Source: DASPXY01 sp038227745
GTDB lineage: Bacteria > Planctomycetota > Planctomycetia > Gemmatales > Gemmataceae
Assembly: GCA_038227745.1 (NCBI GenBank)
Contig: JBBRPS010000595.1
Span: forward strand, 1 to 6,601
Direction: 5' to 3'
Length of the DNA stretch: 6,601 nucleotides
Shown here: positions 1-5,550 of the stretch, one piece after another
Position numbering within the stretch: position 1 is the stretch's first letter
Layout of the letters: each line of letters begins with the position of its first letter
Position numbers and translations under genes: made by a program
The notes under the pieces: model-generated
Database searches by the model: none
Told to the model about the DNA's origin: nothing
What the model saw: only the letters and a program-made list of their open reading frames with translations

Positions 1-2
1 GC

Positions 3-110
3 TAAGGGGTTACGGCGAGGCAGCTTACGCCGAAAAGGAGGGGGCTACGGCAGAGTTCGCTAGGCCCTCTTGCCTGCCCTCCGTGCCGTTCCCCTCGCCG
101 TAACCCCTTA
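3..110. repeat. Element bounded by 18-bp inverted repeats
   Basis: Bases 3-20 and 93-110 are a perfect 18-bp inverted repeat (core AAGGGGTTACGGCGAGG) enclosing 72 bp with no convincing coding potential. A smaller inverted pair, CGGCG/CGCCG, lies inside the left side. The structure fits an extragenic palindromic element or MITE-like unit. No target-site duplication can be confirmed because the left edge is only two bases from the window end. The inverted repeat is seen directly; the element class is inferred. Confidence 0.6.
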
Positions 111-140
111 CCCCACAACAGCGGAAAGCTGGACGATCTC

Positions 141-251
141 GTAAGCCGGCTGGTCCTCCACCAAGCATGGGACGGCGAACGGCCGGCGTAAGCCGGCTGG
201 TCCTCCACCAAGCATGGGACGGCGAACGGCCGGCGTAAGCCGGCTGGTCCT
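141..251. repeat. Perfect 47-bp tandem repeat, about 2.4 copies
   Basis: Bases 141-187 and 188-234 are identical 47-bp units starting GTAAGCCGGCTGGTCCT. A third copy begins at 235 and matches for 17 bases to 251 before diverging. There are no unique spacers, so this is not a CRISPR array. Each unit contains the sequence that forms one arm of the hairpin just downstream, so the array looks like a local expansion of one arm of a palindromic element. Absence of any mismatch implies recent duplication or ongoing slippage. Confidence 0.85.
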
Positions 252-298
252 GCCTCCAACAAGGTGCAGGACCAGCCGGCTCACGCCGGCCGTTCGCC
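221..298. repeat. Long REP-like hairpin with 33-nt arms
   Basis: Bases 221-253 pair with 266-298 with a single mismatch (TTA versus TCA in the arms), leaving a 12-nt loop at 254-265. The arm carries GGCGAACGGCCGGCGTAAGC, and its inverse ends just before the FHA gene's stop codon at 322-324. I recognise this as the kind of short palindrome scattered between genes in Gemmata-like genomes, from memory and without a search. On the minus strand it would be transcribed immediately after the FHA gene and could act as a 3' stem-loop, but it has no obvious T tract. Confidence 0.75.
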
Positions 299-321
299 TT
301 TAACCGGATTTGTGCGGTCCT

Positions 322-810
322 TCAAGCCGACTTGCGCTTGTCGTCGGCCCGCCCGGGCAGGACGTCGGCGATGCTCTGGAGAACGCTGGCGCGGGCGTCG
401 TCTTCCGCCGCCGGCAGCGGCACGCCGCGCGGCGCCGGCCCCAGGTCCACAAGGAACGTCAGGCTGCCGATCCGGACGTGATCGCCCTGGCACAGCACCG
501 ACTCTTCCAGCCTCGCGCCGTTGACGTGAACGCCGTTCAGGCTGTTCAGGTCGATCACCTGCCAGGCCTCGTCCTTGAAGACGAAGCGGCAGTGACGGCG
601 GCTGACGTCGGGCAGCGACAGACGCACATCGGCCTCGCTGTGGCGGCCGAGCAGCGTGTCCGGCTTGGTCATCTCGATACACAGCCCGCCCGGCTGCAGC
701 AGCAGCCGCAACGGCACGAAATCCGCGGCAACGCTCTCGGGCGGCGCCGGGTAACGCAGATGGGGCGCGGGCAGGCCCGTCGCCTCGTGAGGCGTGTGGG
801 AATCGTCCAT
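322..810 (-). CDS. FHA-domain protein (phosphothreonine-binding)
   Basis: This encodes a 162-aa soluble protein that is essentially one forkhead-associated domain (about residues 34-122). FHA domains bind phosphothreonine peptides and typically recruit Ser/Thr-kinase targets. The family signature is clear: GRH at 55-57, SRRH at 70-73, and the LNSLNGVHVNG segment at 88-98 with the conserved N92-G93 and N97-G98. The first ~30 residues are Pro/His-rich and the last ~40 are charged linker, with no signal peptide or membrane segment. I chose the ATG at 808-810 because AGGAAG lies 3-8 nt upstream, the FHA domain follows about 30 residues later, and the open frame further upstream (to 1086) has no recognisable protein character. 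No kinase or secretion gene is visible next to it, so its partner is unknown. Confidence 0.88.
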   Translation of the reverse strand: MDDSHTPHEATGLPAPHLRYPAPPESVAADFVPLRLLLQPGGLCIEMTKPDTLLGRHSEADVRLSLPDVSRRHCRFVFKDEAWQVIDLNSLNGVHVNGARLEESVLCQGDHVRIGSLTFLVDLGPAPRGVPLPAAEDDARASVLQSIADVLPGRADDKRKSA

Positions 811-1151
811 GACTCTTCCTGTTCCGATCGGCGGGTGGGGGGCGCGCGGGCGGTTCCGTTCCGCCCGGCGGGGGTGGTTCCCTGTTCCGTGGCGGGCTTG
901 TACCACAACCGGGCGTGTCTGAAAAGTCGAGTGTGTCTGCCGGCCGTGGGTCAGGACTCCGCTCCTGACAAATCCATACGTGGCGATCGACATGTCTACC
1001 TCGGATCGGTTCCTTCGTCGGTGAGACTGGCATTCTAACCCCGCCGTGCGGCGAAAGCGAGTGGCCGGCGCAAAAAGGCGTCCCATTGGCCCCGCGTCGA
1101 GTATGATCAGTGCAGGTCACTCCTTCAGGCGGTTATGCGGAGAAAACCCCC
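811..1151. other. Divergent intergenic region between FHA and DUF4058 genes
   Basis: This 341-bp stretch separates two divergently transcribed genes and should hold both promoters. On the plus strand TATGAT at 1102-1107, 44 nt before the DUF4058 start codon, is a reasonable -10 element, but I see no good -35 at the right spacing. A small hairpin, GTCAGGA/TCCTGAC with a 6-nt loop, lies at 950-969. Frames are open across the region on both strands, but none shows a recognisable domain or a good ribosome binding site, so I treat it as non-coding. Confidence 0.5.
1102..1107 (+). promoter_or_regulatory. Candidate -10 element for the DUF4058 gene
   Basis: TATGAT matches the sigma-70 -10 consensus at 5 of 6 positions and lies 44 nt upstream of the ATG at 1152. 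No convincing TTGACA-like box is found 16-18 nt upstream, so this is only a weak promoter call. Confidence 0.3.
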
Positions 1152-1892
1152 ATGCCAACCCACGACTGGACTCGCGTCCCTGCGGGCATCTTTCACCATT
1201 TCCACCACGCCTGGATCGAGGAGATTGCCCGCGCCCTGAATCGAGGGGTTCTCCCGCCTGACCACTACGCCCTGGCCGAGCAGATCGCCGGCGGCCTGGG
1301 CCCGGACGTCCTCACTCTGCAGGTGCCGACCAACGGCACGCCCGCAGGCGGGGAGCCCCGCGGAGGCATCGCCCTGGCTACTTCACCGCCCAGGGTGTCT
1401 TATCGTGCCAGGACCGAGATCGACGCCTACGCGACCAGGGCGAAAGTGATCGGCATCCATCATACGAGTGACCATCGAGTCGTGGCGGTGATCGAGATCG
1501 TCTCGCCGGGCAACAAGAGCAACCGGCACGGCCTGCGGTCGTTCGTGGACAAGGCCGTGGAGTTGCTGCGGGCCGGCATTCACCTGCTGATCGTGGACCT
1601 GTTCCCGCCGACGCCGCGCGACCCGCAGGGCATCCACAAGACGATCTGGGACGAGTTCAACGACAGCGACTTTGTCCTGCCCGCCGACAGGCCGCTGACG
1701 CTGGCGGCGTACATCGGCGGCCTCTGTCCGGAGGCGTTCGTGGAGGTGACGGCGGTCGGCGCCCCGCTGCCGGAGATGCCGCTGTTCCTGACACCGGACG
1801 TCTACATCTCGGTTCCGTTGGAACCGACCTACCTGTCGGCGTGGGACGCCGTCCCGTCCTTCTGGCGAAACGCATTGAGCGGCGCCTCCTGA
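1152..1892 (+). CDS. DUF4058 family protein
   Basis: This encodes a 246-aa protein of the DUF4058 family, which is common and often multicopy in planctomycetes and also found in cyanobacteria; its function is not established. The N-terminus MPTHDWTRVPAGIFHHFHHAW and the ALAEQIAGGLGPDVLTL stretch (residues 40-56) are typical. A strand-rich core follows, with VIEIVSPGNK (113-122) and HLLIVDLF (144-151). The E-x-V-S-P-x-N-K pattern resembles the active-site strand of Uma2/PD-(D/E)XK-like nucleases, so a nuclease-like fold is possible but inferred. The ATG at 1152 is preferred over the one at 1110 because it matches the family start and has GGAG at 1139-1142. Length is about normal, with no signal peptide. 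It appears intact and monocistronic; degenerate gene fragments follow. Confidence 0.88.
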   Translation: MPTHDWTRVPAGIFHHFHHAWIEEIARALNRGVLPPDHYALAEQIAGGLGPDVLTLQVPTNGTPAGGEPRGGIALATSPPRVSYRARTEIDAYATRAKVIGIHHTSDHRVVAVIEIVSPGNKSNRHGLRSFVDKAVELLRAGIHLLIVDLFPPTPRDPQGIHKTIWDEFNDSDFVLPADRPLTLAAYIGGLCPEAFVEVTAVGAPLPEMPLFLTPDVYISVPLEPTYLSAWDAVPSFWRNALSGAS

Positions 1893-1929
1893 TGCACCAA
1901 CCCGTGAGCGTGTGGCGGCGCCCAGCACC

Positions 1930-2126
1930 GTGAACAGCCCCCTCTTCGATGAAGTGGCGGACCGGGAGGCTGAGGGGTTTCCAACGTGGAGTACCGCACC
2001 CACCTGGTCGGCCGCGCCCTGGAGTTGATGCGGGCGGAGTTCAAGCCGACGACCTGGAAGGCATGCTGGGAGTTCGTGGTGTCCGATCGTCCCGCGGTGG
2101 AGGTGGCGCGGGAATTGGGCATCAGC
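1930..2126 (+). pseudogene. Remnant of an ECF sigma factor (C-terminal part)
   Basis: Translation gives LFDEVADREAEGF in one frame (from about 1942), then, after a frameshift near 1982-1986, EYRTHLVGRALELMRAEF continuing through TTWKACWEFVVSDRPAVEVARELGIS (1989-2126). That pattern is the linker plus sigma region 4 of planctomycete ECF sigma factors, in which the helix-turn-helix normally continues after ELGIS with a recognition helix such as (V)NAVYxAKSRVLRRL. Here the recognition helix is missing and the sequence switches to unrelated DNA. Region 2 and the N-terminus are not visible upstream, where the DUF4058 gene ends at 1892. The fragment is therefore a truncated, frameshifted pseudogene. 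The family assignment is from recalled motif character. Confidence 0.7.
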
Positions 2127-2128
2127 GC

Positions 2129-2271
2129 GGCCGCCCCTACGGGGCCGAGGCGTGGGTGGAGGCGGTGGTGCAGCAGTTGGGATTGCAGGCGACGGTGCGA
2201 CCCCGCGTGGCTGGCCCCGCAAACGTCCTGCGCAAGATCTCTCCGAAGTTCAGCACCCACGAAGACAGTAG
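2129..2271 (+). pseudogene. Remnant of a REP-associated (Y1/RAYT-like) transposase C-terminus
   Basis: From 2129 one frame reads GRPYGAEAWVEAVVQQLGLQ, followed by ATVRP. After a frameshift at about 2204-2207 the next frame reads RGWPRKRPAQDLSEVQ and ends at a TAG at 2269-2271. Joined, this gives the RPYG-x-x-x-WV...LGL-x-(S/A)T-(L/V)RPRG-(R/W)PRK tail common at the C-terminus of planctomycete Y1_Tnp/REP-associated tyrosine transposases. The catalytic HUH and tyrosine motifs are absent, so only the tail survives. It begins within three bases of the end of the sigma remnant, so the two fragments were fused by deletion or rearrangement. The assignment relies on a short motif and is moderately sure. 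Confidence 0.6.
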
Positions 2272-2480
2272 ATGTCTCCCCTTTCCACCCCCGCAGGCCT
2301 TCCGCCGAAGAGTGGCGCTGGAAGCCTCTCCAGAGCTACAGCAGCGCTCCCCCCCTGCTCCTCTTGTGGCCCACATTCTCCCTGCTAAACTCCCTGGCGT
2401 CCCGCTGCCAGAAACGCCGATGACTGGGCGACGCCGTCCCTCCGGCGGGACCGTCATCTTCCTCCGGGGGAGGCGAGGCG

Positions 2481-2513
2481 CCGGCGCAGTGCCCTGAACG
2501 GGCCGTGCGCCGG
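2481..2513 (+). promoter_or_regulatory. Hairpin in the leader of the 4-TM protein gene
   Basis: CCGGCGCA (2481-2488) pairs with TGCGCCGG (2506-2513), and inside it GCCC (2491-2494) pairs with GGGC (2500-2503) around a 5-nt loop TGAAC. This stem ends 36 nt before the ATG at 2550. It could be an attenuator, a weak terminator of upstream transcription, or chance in GC-rich DNA. No T tract follows it. Confidence 0.35.
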
Positions 2514-2549
2514 AGGGCGGTTGTACCCACGAAAGCCGAGGGGGTTCCA

Positions 2550-2984
2550 ATGGACGTCAAACAGCTACTCCGGGGCCTTGGCGCTCTCGCTGTCGTGCTT
2601 TACCTGGCCGCCATCGTTTACGTGGGGGTTTTGAGCCTCCGGTCGTCGGCCACACCGGACGTGCCCCCGATCGTGGACTATTACGTGACCTCCATCAGCG
2701 CGACCCTGGCGACCTTCCTCGGCATGGTCCTCGGCTTCAGGCAGGCCAACGACAGCACGGGACCGCCCGGTATCCCTGCAGCCCCCGTTACCCAGCTGAC
2801 GTGGACGCAAACGATTGCGGCCTGGTCGTACGTCGCCTCCTTGTGCCTCGCCCTCCTGTTCTGGATCCTCGACGGGCCCTTCTCCTCCGCCACCGCGCCA
2901 CTGATTCAAAACCTTACCAAATCCTTGATTGGGCTTTTCGGCGGTGCCCTTACCGTCTACCTCAACGCGCAACCGCCCAACTGA
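2550..2984 (+). CDS. Small four-helix membrane protein, function unknown
   Basis: This encodes a 144-aa protein that I do not recognise. It shows four hydrophobic segments at about residues 6-29, 44-63, 88-107 and 122-138. A Pro-rich loop follows the first, and a polar Gly/Pro-rich loop (67-82) separates the second and third. A short positive stretch (K4, R8) precedes helix 1. The ATG at 2550 is preferred because GAGGGG at 2538-2543 is well placed and translation begins directly with the first membrane helix; the in-frame ATG at 2505 has no such support. The last codons, encoding ALTVYLNAQPPN, lie in a 37-bp sequence repeated 74 bp downstream. There the copy encodes ALTVYLNAQPSN in a different frame, so the present stop may result from a tandem duplication. 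No partner is suggested by its neighbours. Confidence 0.7.
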   Translation: MDVKQLLRGLGALAVVLYLAAIVYVGVLSLRSSATPDVPPIVDYYVTSISATLATFLGMVLGFRQANDSTGPPGIPAAPVTQLTWTQTIAAWSYVASLCLALLFWILDGPFSSATAPLIQNLTKSLIGLFGGALTVYLNAQPPN

Positions 2985-3088
2985 TGACGTCACGACCGGC
3001 GAGGAGGGCAAGACCACGTGCCCTTACTGTCTACCTCAACGCGCAACCGTCCAATCCGCCGACGCCCGGCGGAGGGCAAGGGCCCAAC
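2944..3088. repeat. Diverged ~74-bp tandem duplication at a gene's 3' end
   Basis: Bases 2944-2980 and 3018-3054 are 35/37 identical (start GTGCCCTTAC). The spacer after copy one (2981-3017, containing CCGGCGAGGAGGGCAAG) also resembles the sequence after copy two (3055-3088, containing CCGGCGGAGGGCAAG). So the unit is about 74 bp and the second half has diverged more. The offset is not a multiple of three, so the reading frame changes between copies. Copy one supplies the stop of the membrane protein; copy two is beyond it. Confidence 0.75.
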
Positions 3089-3276
3089 AGGTAACCATTG
3101 GGGTGCGCTGGTGTGCCAATAACGGGTGGTCAGGGAGGAGTCCTGTTCTGGCCGAAAGGAAAGGCTTGCCGCGATGAAGCGGGCGCGGGAGCCGTCGCAG
3201 GTCTGGAGGGCCGTCGGGCGCCGCGCGGCGGCCGCCCGCGCCAGCCCCCCCTGGGGCCCGCCGCTGAGTCATTGCC
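3089..3276. other. GC-rich non-coding leader before the phosphoesterase gene
   Basis: I see no convincing gene here. A 38-codon ORF starting at 3175 (MKRAREPSQVWRAV...) has an AGGAAAGG upstream and would overlap the next gene's start, but its Arg/Ala/Pro composition looks like GC-rich noise. A self-complementary GC block (CGGGCG at 3215-3220, CGCCCG at 3233-3238, with CCGC/GCGG between) could fold in the transcript just before the phosphoesterase start. Confidence 0.45.
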
Positions 3277-4428
3277 ATGAACCCCGTTGACTGCCTGGCA
3301 ACCTTCGTCCACATTTCCGACCTCCACATTGGCGACCTGGACCCAGAAACCGGGGAGGCGGTCCACGCCCCGTGGCTCCAGGAGGCCTGGACGGAGTTCC
3401 CGCATTTCGCGGGGCTCGCGGGCCACGATCTGGTGGTGATGCGCGACCTCGTCGAGGCCTGGCGGAAAATCCGGGACGGCGAGAAGGCCCGGCTGATCCT
3501 GACGGGCGACCTGACGGCCTACGGCAGCGCCGAACAGTACACGGCCGCCGTCCTGTTCCTGACGGACGCAGCCGAACAGTGGCAGTTGCTCGGCCTGGAA
3601 GTGAAAGAGTGGGCAGAGCGCGGCATCGCCGGCAATCACGACCACTGGGGGGGGACCTTTCTGGGCCTCGGGCCGAACGCCTTCAACGAGGCCATGCGCA
3701 AGCTGTACAAGCAACTGGAACGGATGTCCGCGAGTGCCTCGAAGTTGAGCCGCTTCGTGGGCTTCCTGTCCGTACCCTTCGTGGGCCTCTTGAACCAGCT
3801 CCTGAAACGTCCGACCCCTGCCGTGGCCAAATGGCTGCGCCGCTTTCCCGTCGCCAGGGATCCCGATCCCCTTCCGGGCACCGACCTTTCCCTGCGCTGG
3901 CTGGCCGTGGATACCGACTCGGGAGTGTCCGCCCTGAGTCCGGCCCGGCTGCTGGCGCGGGGAAGTTTTTGCAGGCAGCTGGACCGCCTCCGGGCGAAGC
4001 TCGGTCCCGCGGCGCCCCGGGAGATCCGGGTGCTGCTGTTACACCACTCGCCGGCTTACGCAGACACCACCCATCTGAGAATCGACGCGCCGTCCCGGAA
4101 AGCCCTCGCCCGTTTTGTGGCGGACTGCAACGTCCGGGTCCTGCTCACGGGCCACATCCATAAAGTGGCGCTGGACCAGCAACTGAATCGCCTGGAGTCG
4201 CGCTGTGGGACGACCACGCAGGTCCCCCGGGTGACCCTGACCAGGCCGAATGACCAGGGGAAGTGGGATGGCCAACTCGACCTCAACACCTTCCTGGTCC
4301 ACCGCCTCTTCCGCGCGGGCCGCACGATCGTCTGGGAGACGAAAACGCATCAACACTTCATGTCGGAGCGGTGTTTCAAGGAAACCGGCGCGGCCAGCCG
4401 CTTGGTCGTCTGGGAACCGTCCCCGTGA
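3277..4428 (+). CDS. Calcineurin-like metallophosphoesterase
   Basis: This encodes a 383-aa cytosolic phosphoesterase of the calcineurin-like (Metallophos) superfamily, which uses two metal ions to cleave phosphomono- or diesters. All five metal/catalytic blocks are present in order: SDLH (14-17), TGDLT (76-80), GNHDHW (119-124), LLHHSPAY (254-261) and TGHIHK (291-296). This spacing is like class III cyclic-nucleotide phosphodiesterases, but substrate cannot be assigned. About 80 residues (125-205) between GNHD and the second half form an insertion. It includes a hydrophobic/basic stretch at 156-190 that could be amphipathic or membrane-contacting. A TGA at 3265-3267 is in frame, so translation cannot begin before 3268. 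The ATG at 3277 is the best start, although the ribosome binding site is poor. The final ~80 residues lack a known domain. Confidence 0.9.
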   Translation: MNPVDCLATFVHISDLHIGDLDPETGEAVHAPWLQEAWTEFPHFAGLAGHDLVVMRDLVEAWRKIRDGEKARLILTGDLTAYGSAEQYTAAVLFLTDAAEQWQLLGLEVKEWAERGIAGNHDHWGGTFLGLGPNAFNEAMRKLYKQLERMSASASKLSRFVGFLSVPFVGLLNQLLKRPTPAVAKWLRRFPVARDPDPLPGTDLSLRWLAVDTDSGVSALSPARLLARGSFCRQLDRLRAKLGPAAPREIRVLLLHHSPAYADTTHLRIDAPSRKALARFVADCNVRVLLTGHIHKVALDQQLNRLESRCGTTTQVPRVTLTRPNDQGKWDGQLDLNTFLVHRLFRAGRTIVWETKTHQHFMSERCFKETGAASRLVVWEPSP

Positions 4429-4564
4429 CGCATGCCCGGACGACGGACGGGCCAGTGCGGGGGAGCGTTGAGGGCGTCGTCGGCACGAAACCCGCAGTCC
4501 CTGGTCCCGAGCGCGGGCAGGGAGATGCGCCCTACGCGATGCGCTCGGCGAGCGTGCCCGGTGT

Positions 4565-4599
4565 GCTGTCCTCGCCCCTGCGGTTGGGGCGAGGACAGC
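4565..4599. terminator. Perfect 14-bp-stem hairpin between convergent genes
   Basis: GCTGTCCTCGCCCC (4565-4578) pairs perfectly with 4586-4599 around a 7-nt loop, TGCGGTT. It lies 136 bp after the phosphoesterase stop and 25 bp beyond the end of the minus-strand operon. This is where a bidirectional terminator would be expected. Neither side has a T tract, so it would be an atypical terminator or simply a 3'-end stabilising palindrome. The rest of 4429-4623 shows nothing recognisable. Confidence 0.55.
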
Positions 4600-4623
4600 G
4601 GACGTCGTCGCCTGGCGCCGGTG

Positions 4624-5550
4624 TCAGCGCCTGGCCGCGTGCTCCCGGCGGAGCGCCTCTTCCGAGAGTTCGGGCGCGGCCGGATCGGTAGCCTCCCCCA
4701 CCTCTTCCGGGAGTGAGTTCAGCGACAGGCCCCAGCACTCCGCGGGGTTCCGGTGCGCGCCGGCCGCATTCACCTCCAGAGTCACCGTGTCCGCCGTCAG
4801 CACCGTGGCGATGCCGCCGGCAAAGAGGTAAGGCCTGAAGGCGGCGACCTGCAACAGCCAGCCCCACAGGACCTCGGCCACCTGCACCGTGCAGCGGCCC
4901 GTCTGCACGACCTCCCGCCTCAGCAGGGACTCGAGTGCGAGGGGAGTCCGTTCGCCAGCATGCCGGGAACTCGCCCGCAAGGGCTCCAGGGTCACCCGCG
5001 ATGTCCCCGCCGGCACCTTTTGGTGGCGCTGCAAGCGTTCCACCAGAGGGACGACCGACGAGGTGACGCACCAGACGCGCACCGGGGTCAGGCCGCAGCG
5101 CACCAGGGGCTCGCACTGGCCCCCGCCGCCCTTGACATCGGGGTAGTTGGCGAGCGTGAGGCGCACGTGCTCGGAGGCGGCCGGCAGACAGCCGAAATGC
5201 GCCGCCAGGTCGGTCAACTTGGGGGCCACGCCGGCGAGCAGCATGGAGAAGGCTTCCCCGATGTACCACTCGTCCCGGGTGTAGGCCTTGAGCATGTCCT
5301 TCCAGGCGGCGTCGGGCGTCGCCGACTCGCAGGGTTCCGCCAGGACCCGGTAGATGCGGGCCAGCCAGGCCGGTGGGACGATGCTGATGGCATCCACCAC
5401 GGCGCTCGCGCTGGGATCCTCGTCCAGCCAGGCGCGCAACTCCTGTGCCCGGGCGCGCAGCTTCTGGAGCAGGGCCTCGTTGCCGGGAGAGCGCAGGACC
5501 TGGAGGTAGAGGTGTGCCAGAGGGGTCAGGGCCAGGTTATCGGAATTCAT
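4624..5550 (-). CDS. Uncharacterised 308-aa protein coupled to a sigma factor
   Basis: I do not recognise this family. The ATG at 5548-5550 overlaps the stop of the upstream sigma-like gene as ATGA, a strong sign of translational coupling, and supports this start despite a poor ribosome binding site of its own. The N-terminal ~120 residues look helical (ALLQKLRARAQELRAWL, AAWKDMLKAYTRDEWYIGEA). A Gly-rich turn GGGG (141-144) leads to a strand-rich middle with CEPLVRCGLTPVRVWCV (146-162). A late segment, WGWLLQVAAFRPYLFAGG (229-246), is only mildly hydrophobic. The tail (281-306) is acidic and charged. There are seven Cys but no HxxxCxxC zinc anti-sigma motif, no clear membrane helix and no signal peptide. 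It may bind or modulate the sigma factor, but that is inferred only from gene order. Confidence 0.72.
   Translation of the reverse strand: MNSDNLALTPLAHLYLQVLRSPGNEALLQKLRARAQELRAWLDEDPSASAVVDAISIVPPAWLARIYRVLAEPCESATPDAAWKDMLKAYTRDEWYIGEAFSMLLAGVAPKLTDLAAHFGCLPAASEHVRLTLANYPDVKGGGGQCEPLVRCGLTPVRVWCVTSSVVPLVERLQRHQKVPAGTSRVTLEPLRASSRHAGERTPLALESLLRREVVQTGRCTVQVAEVLWGWLLQVAAFRPYLFAGGIATVLTADTVTLEVNAAGAHRNPAECWGLSLNSLPEEVGEATDPAAPELSEEALRREHAARR

Noticed and set aside
141..251. Possible CRISPR-like array
   Set aside because: The repeats are directly adjacent with no unique spacers and there are no cas genes; it is a simple tandem repeat.
2..262. 86-aa minus-strand ORF across the left end
   Set aside because: Its peptide is the translation of the tandem repeat (the same repeat read in two frames) and it has no family character.
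950..969. Hairpin in the FHA/DUF4058 intergenic region as a terminator
   Set aside because: It has only a 7-bp stem, and no gene on either strand ends nearby.
811..1086. N-terminal extension of the FHA protein
   Set aside because: The frame is open, but the peptide is Arg/Pro-rich without domain features, and the ATG at 808-810 has a good AGGAAG ribosome binding site.
2272..2549. Continuation of a gene between the transposase remnant and the membrane protein
   Set aside because: Frames are open but give low-complexity Pro/Arg/Ser peptides with no motif; only a small leader hairpin is supported.
3175..3291. 38-codon ORF overlapping the phosphoesterase start
   Set aside because: It has a purine-rich site upstream, but its Arg/Ala/Pro composition is typical of chance ORFs in GC-rich DNA and nothing supports a product.
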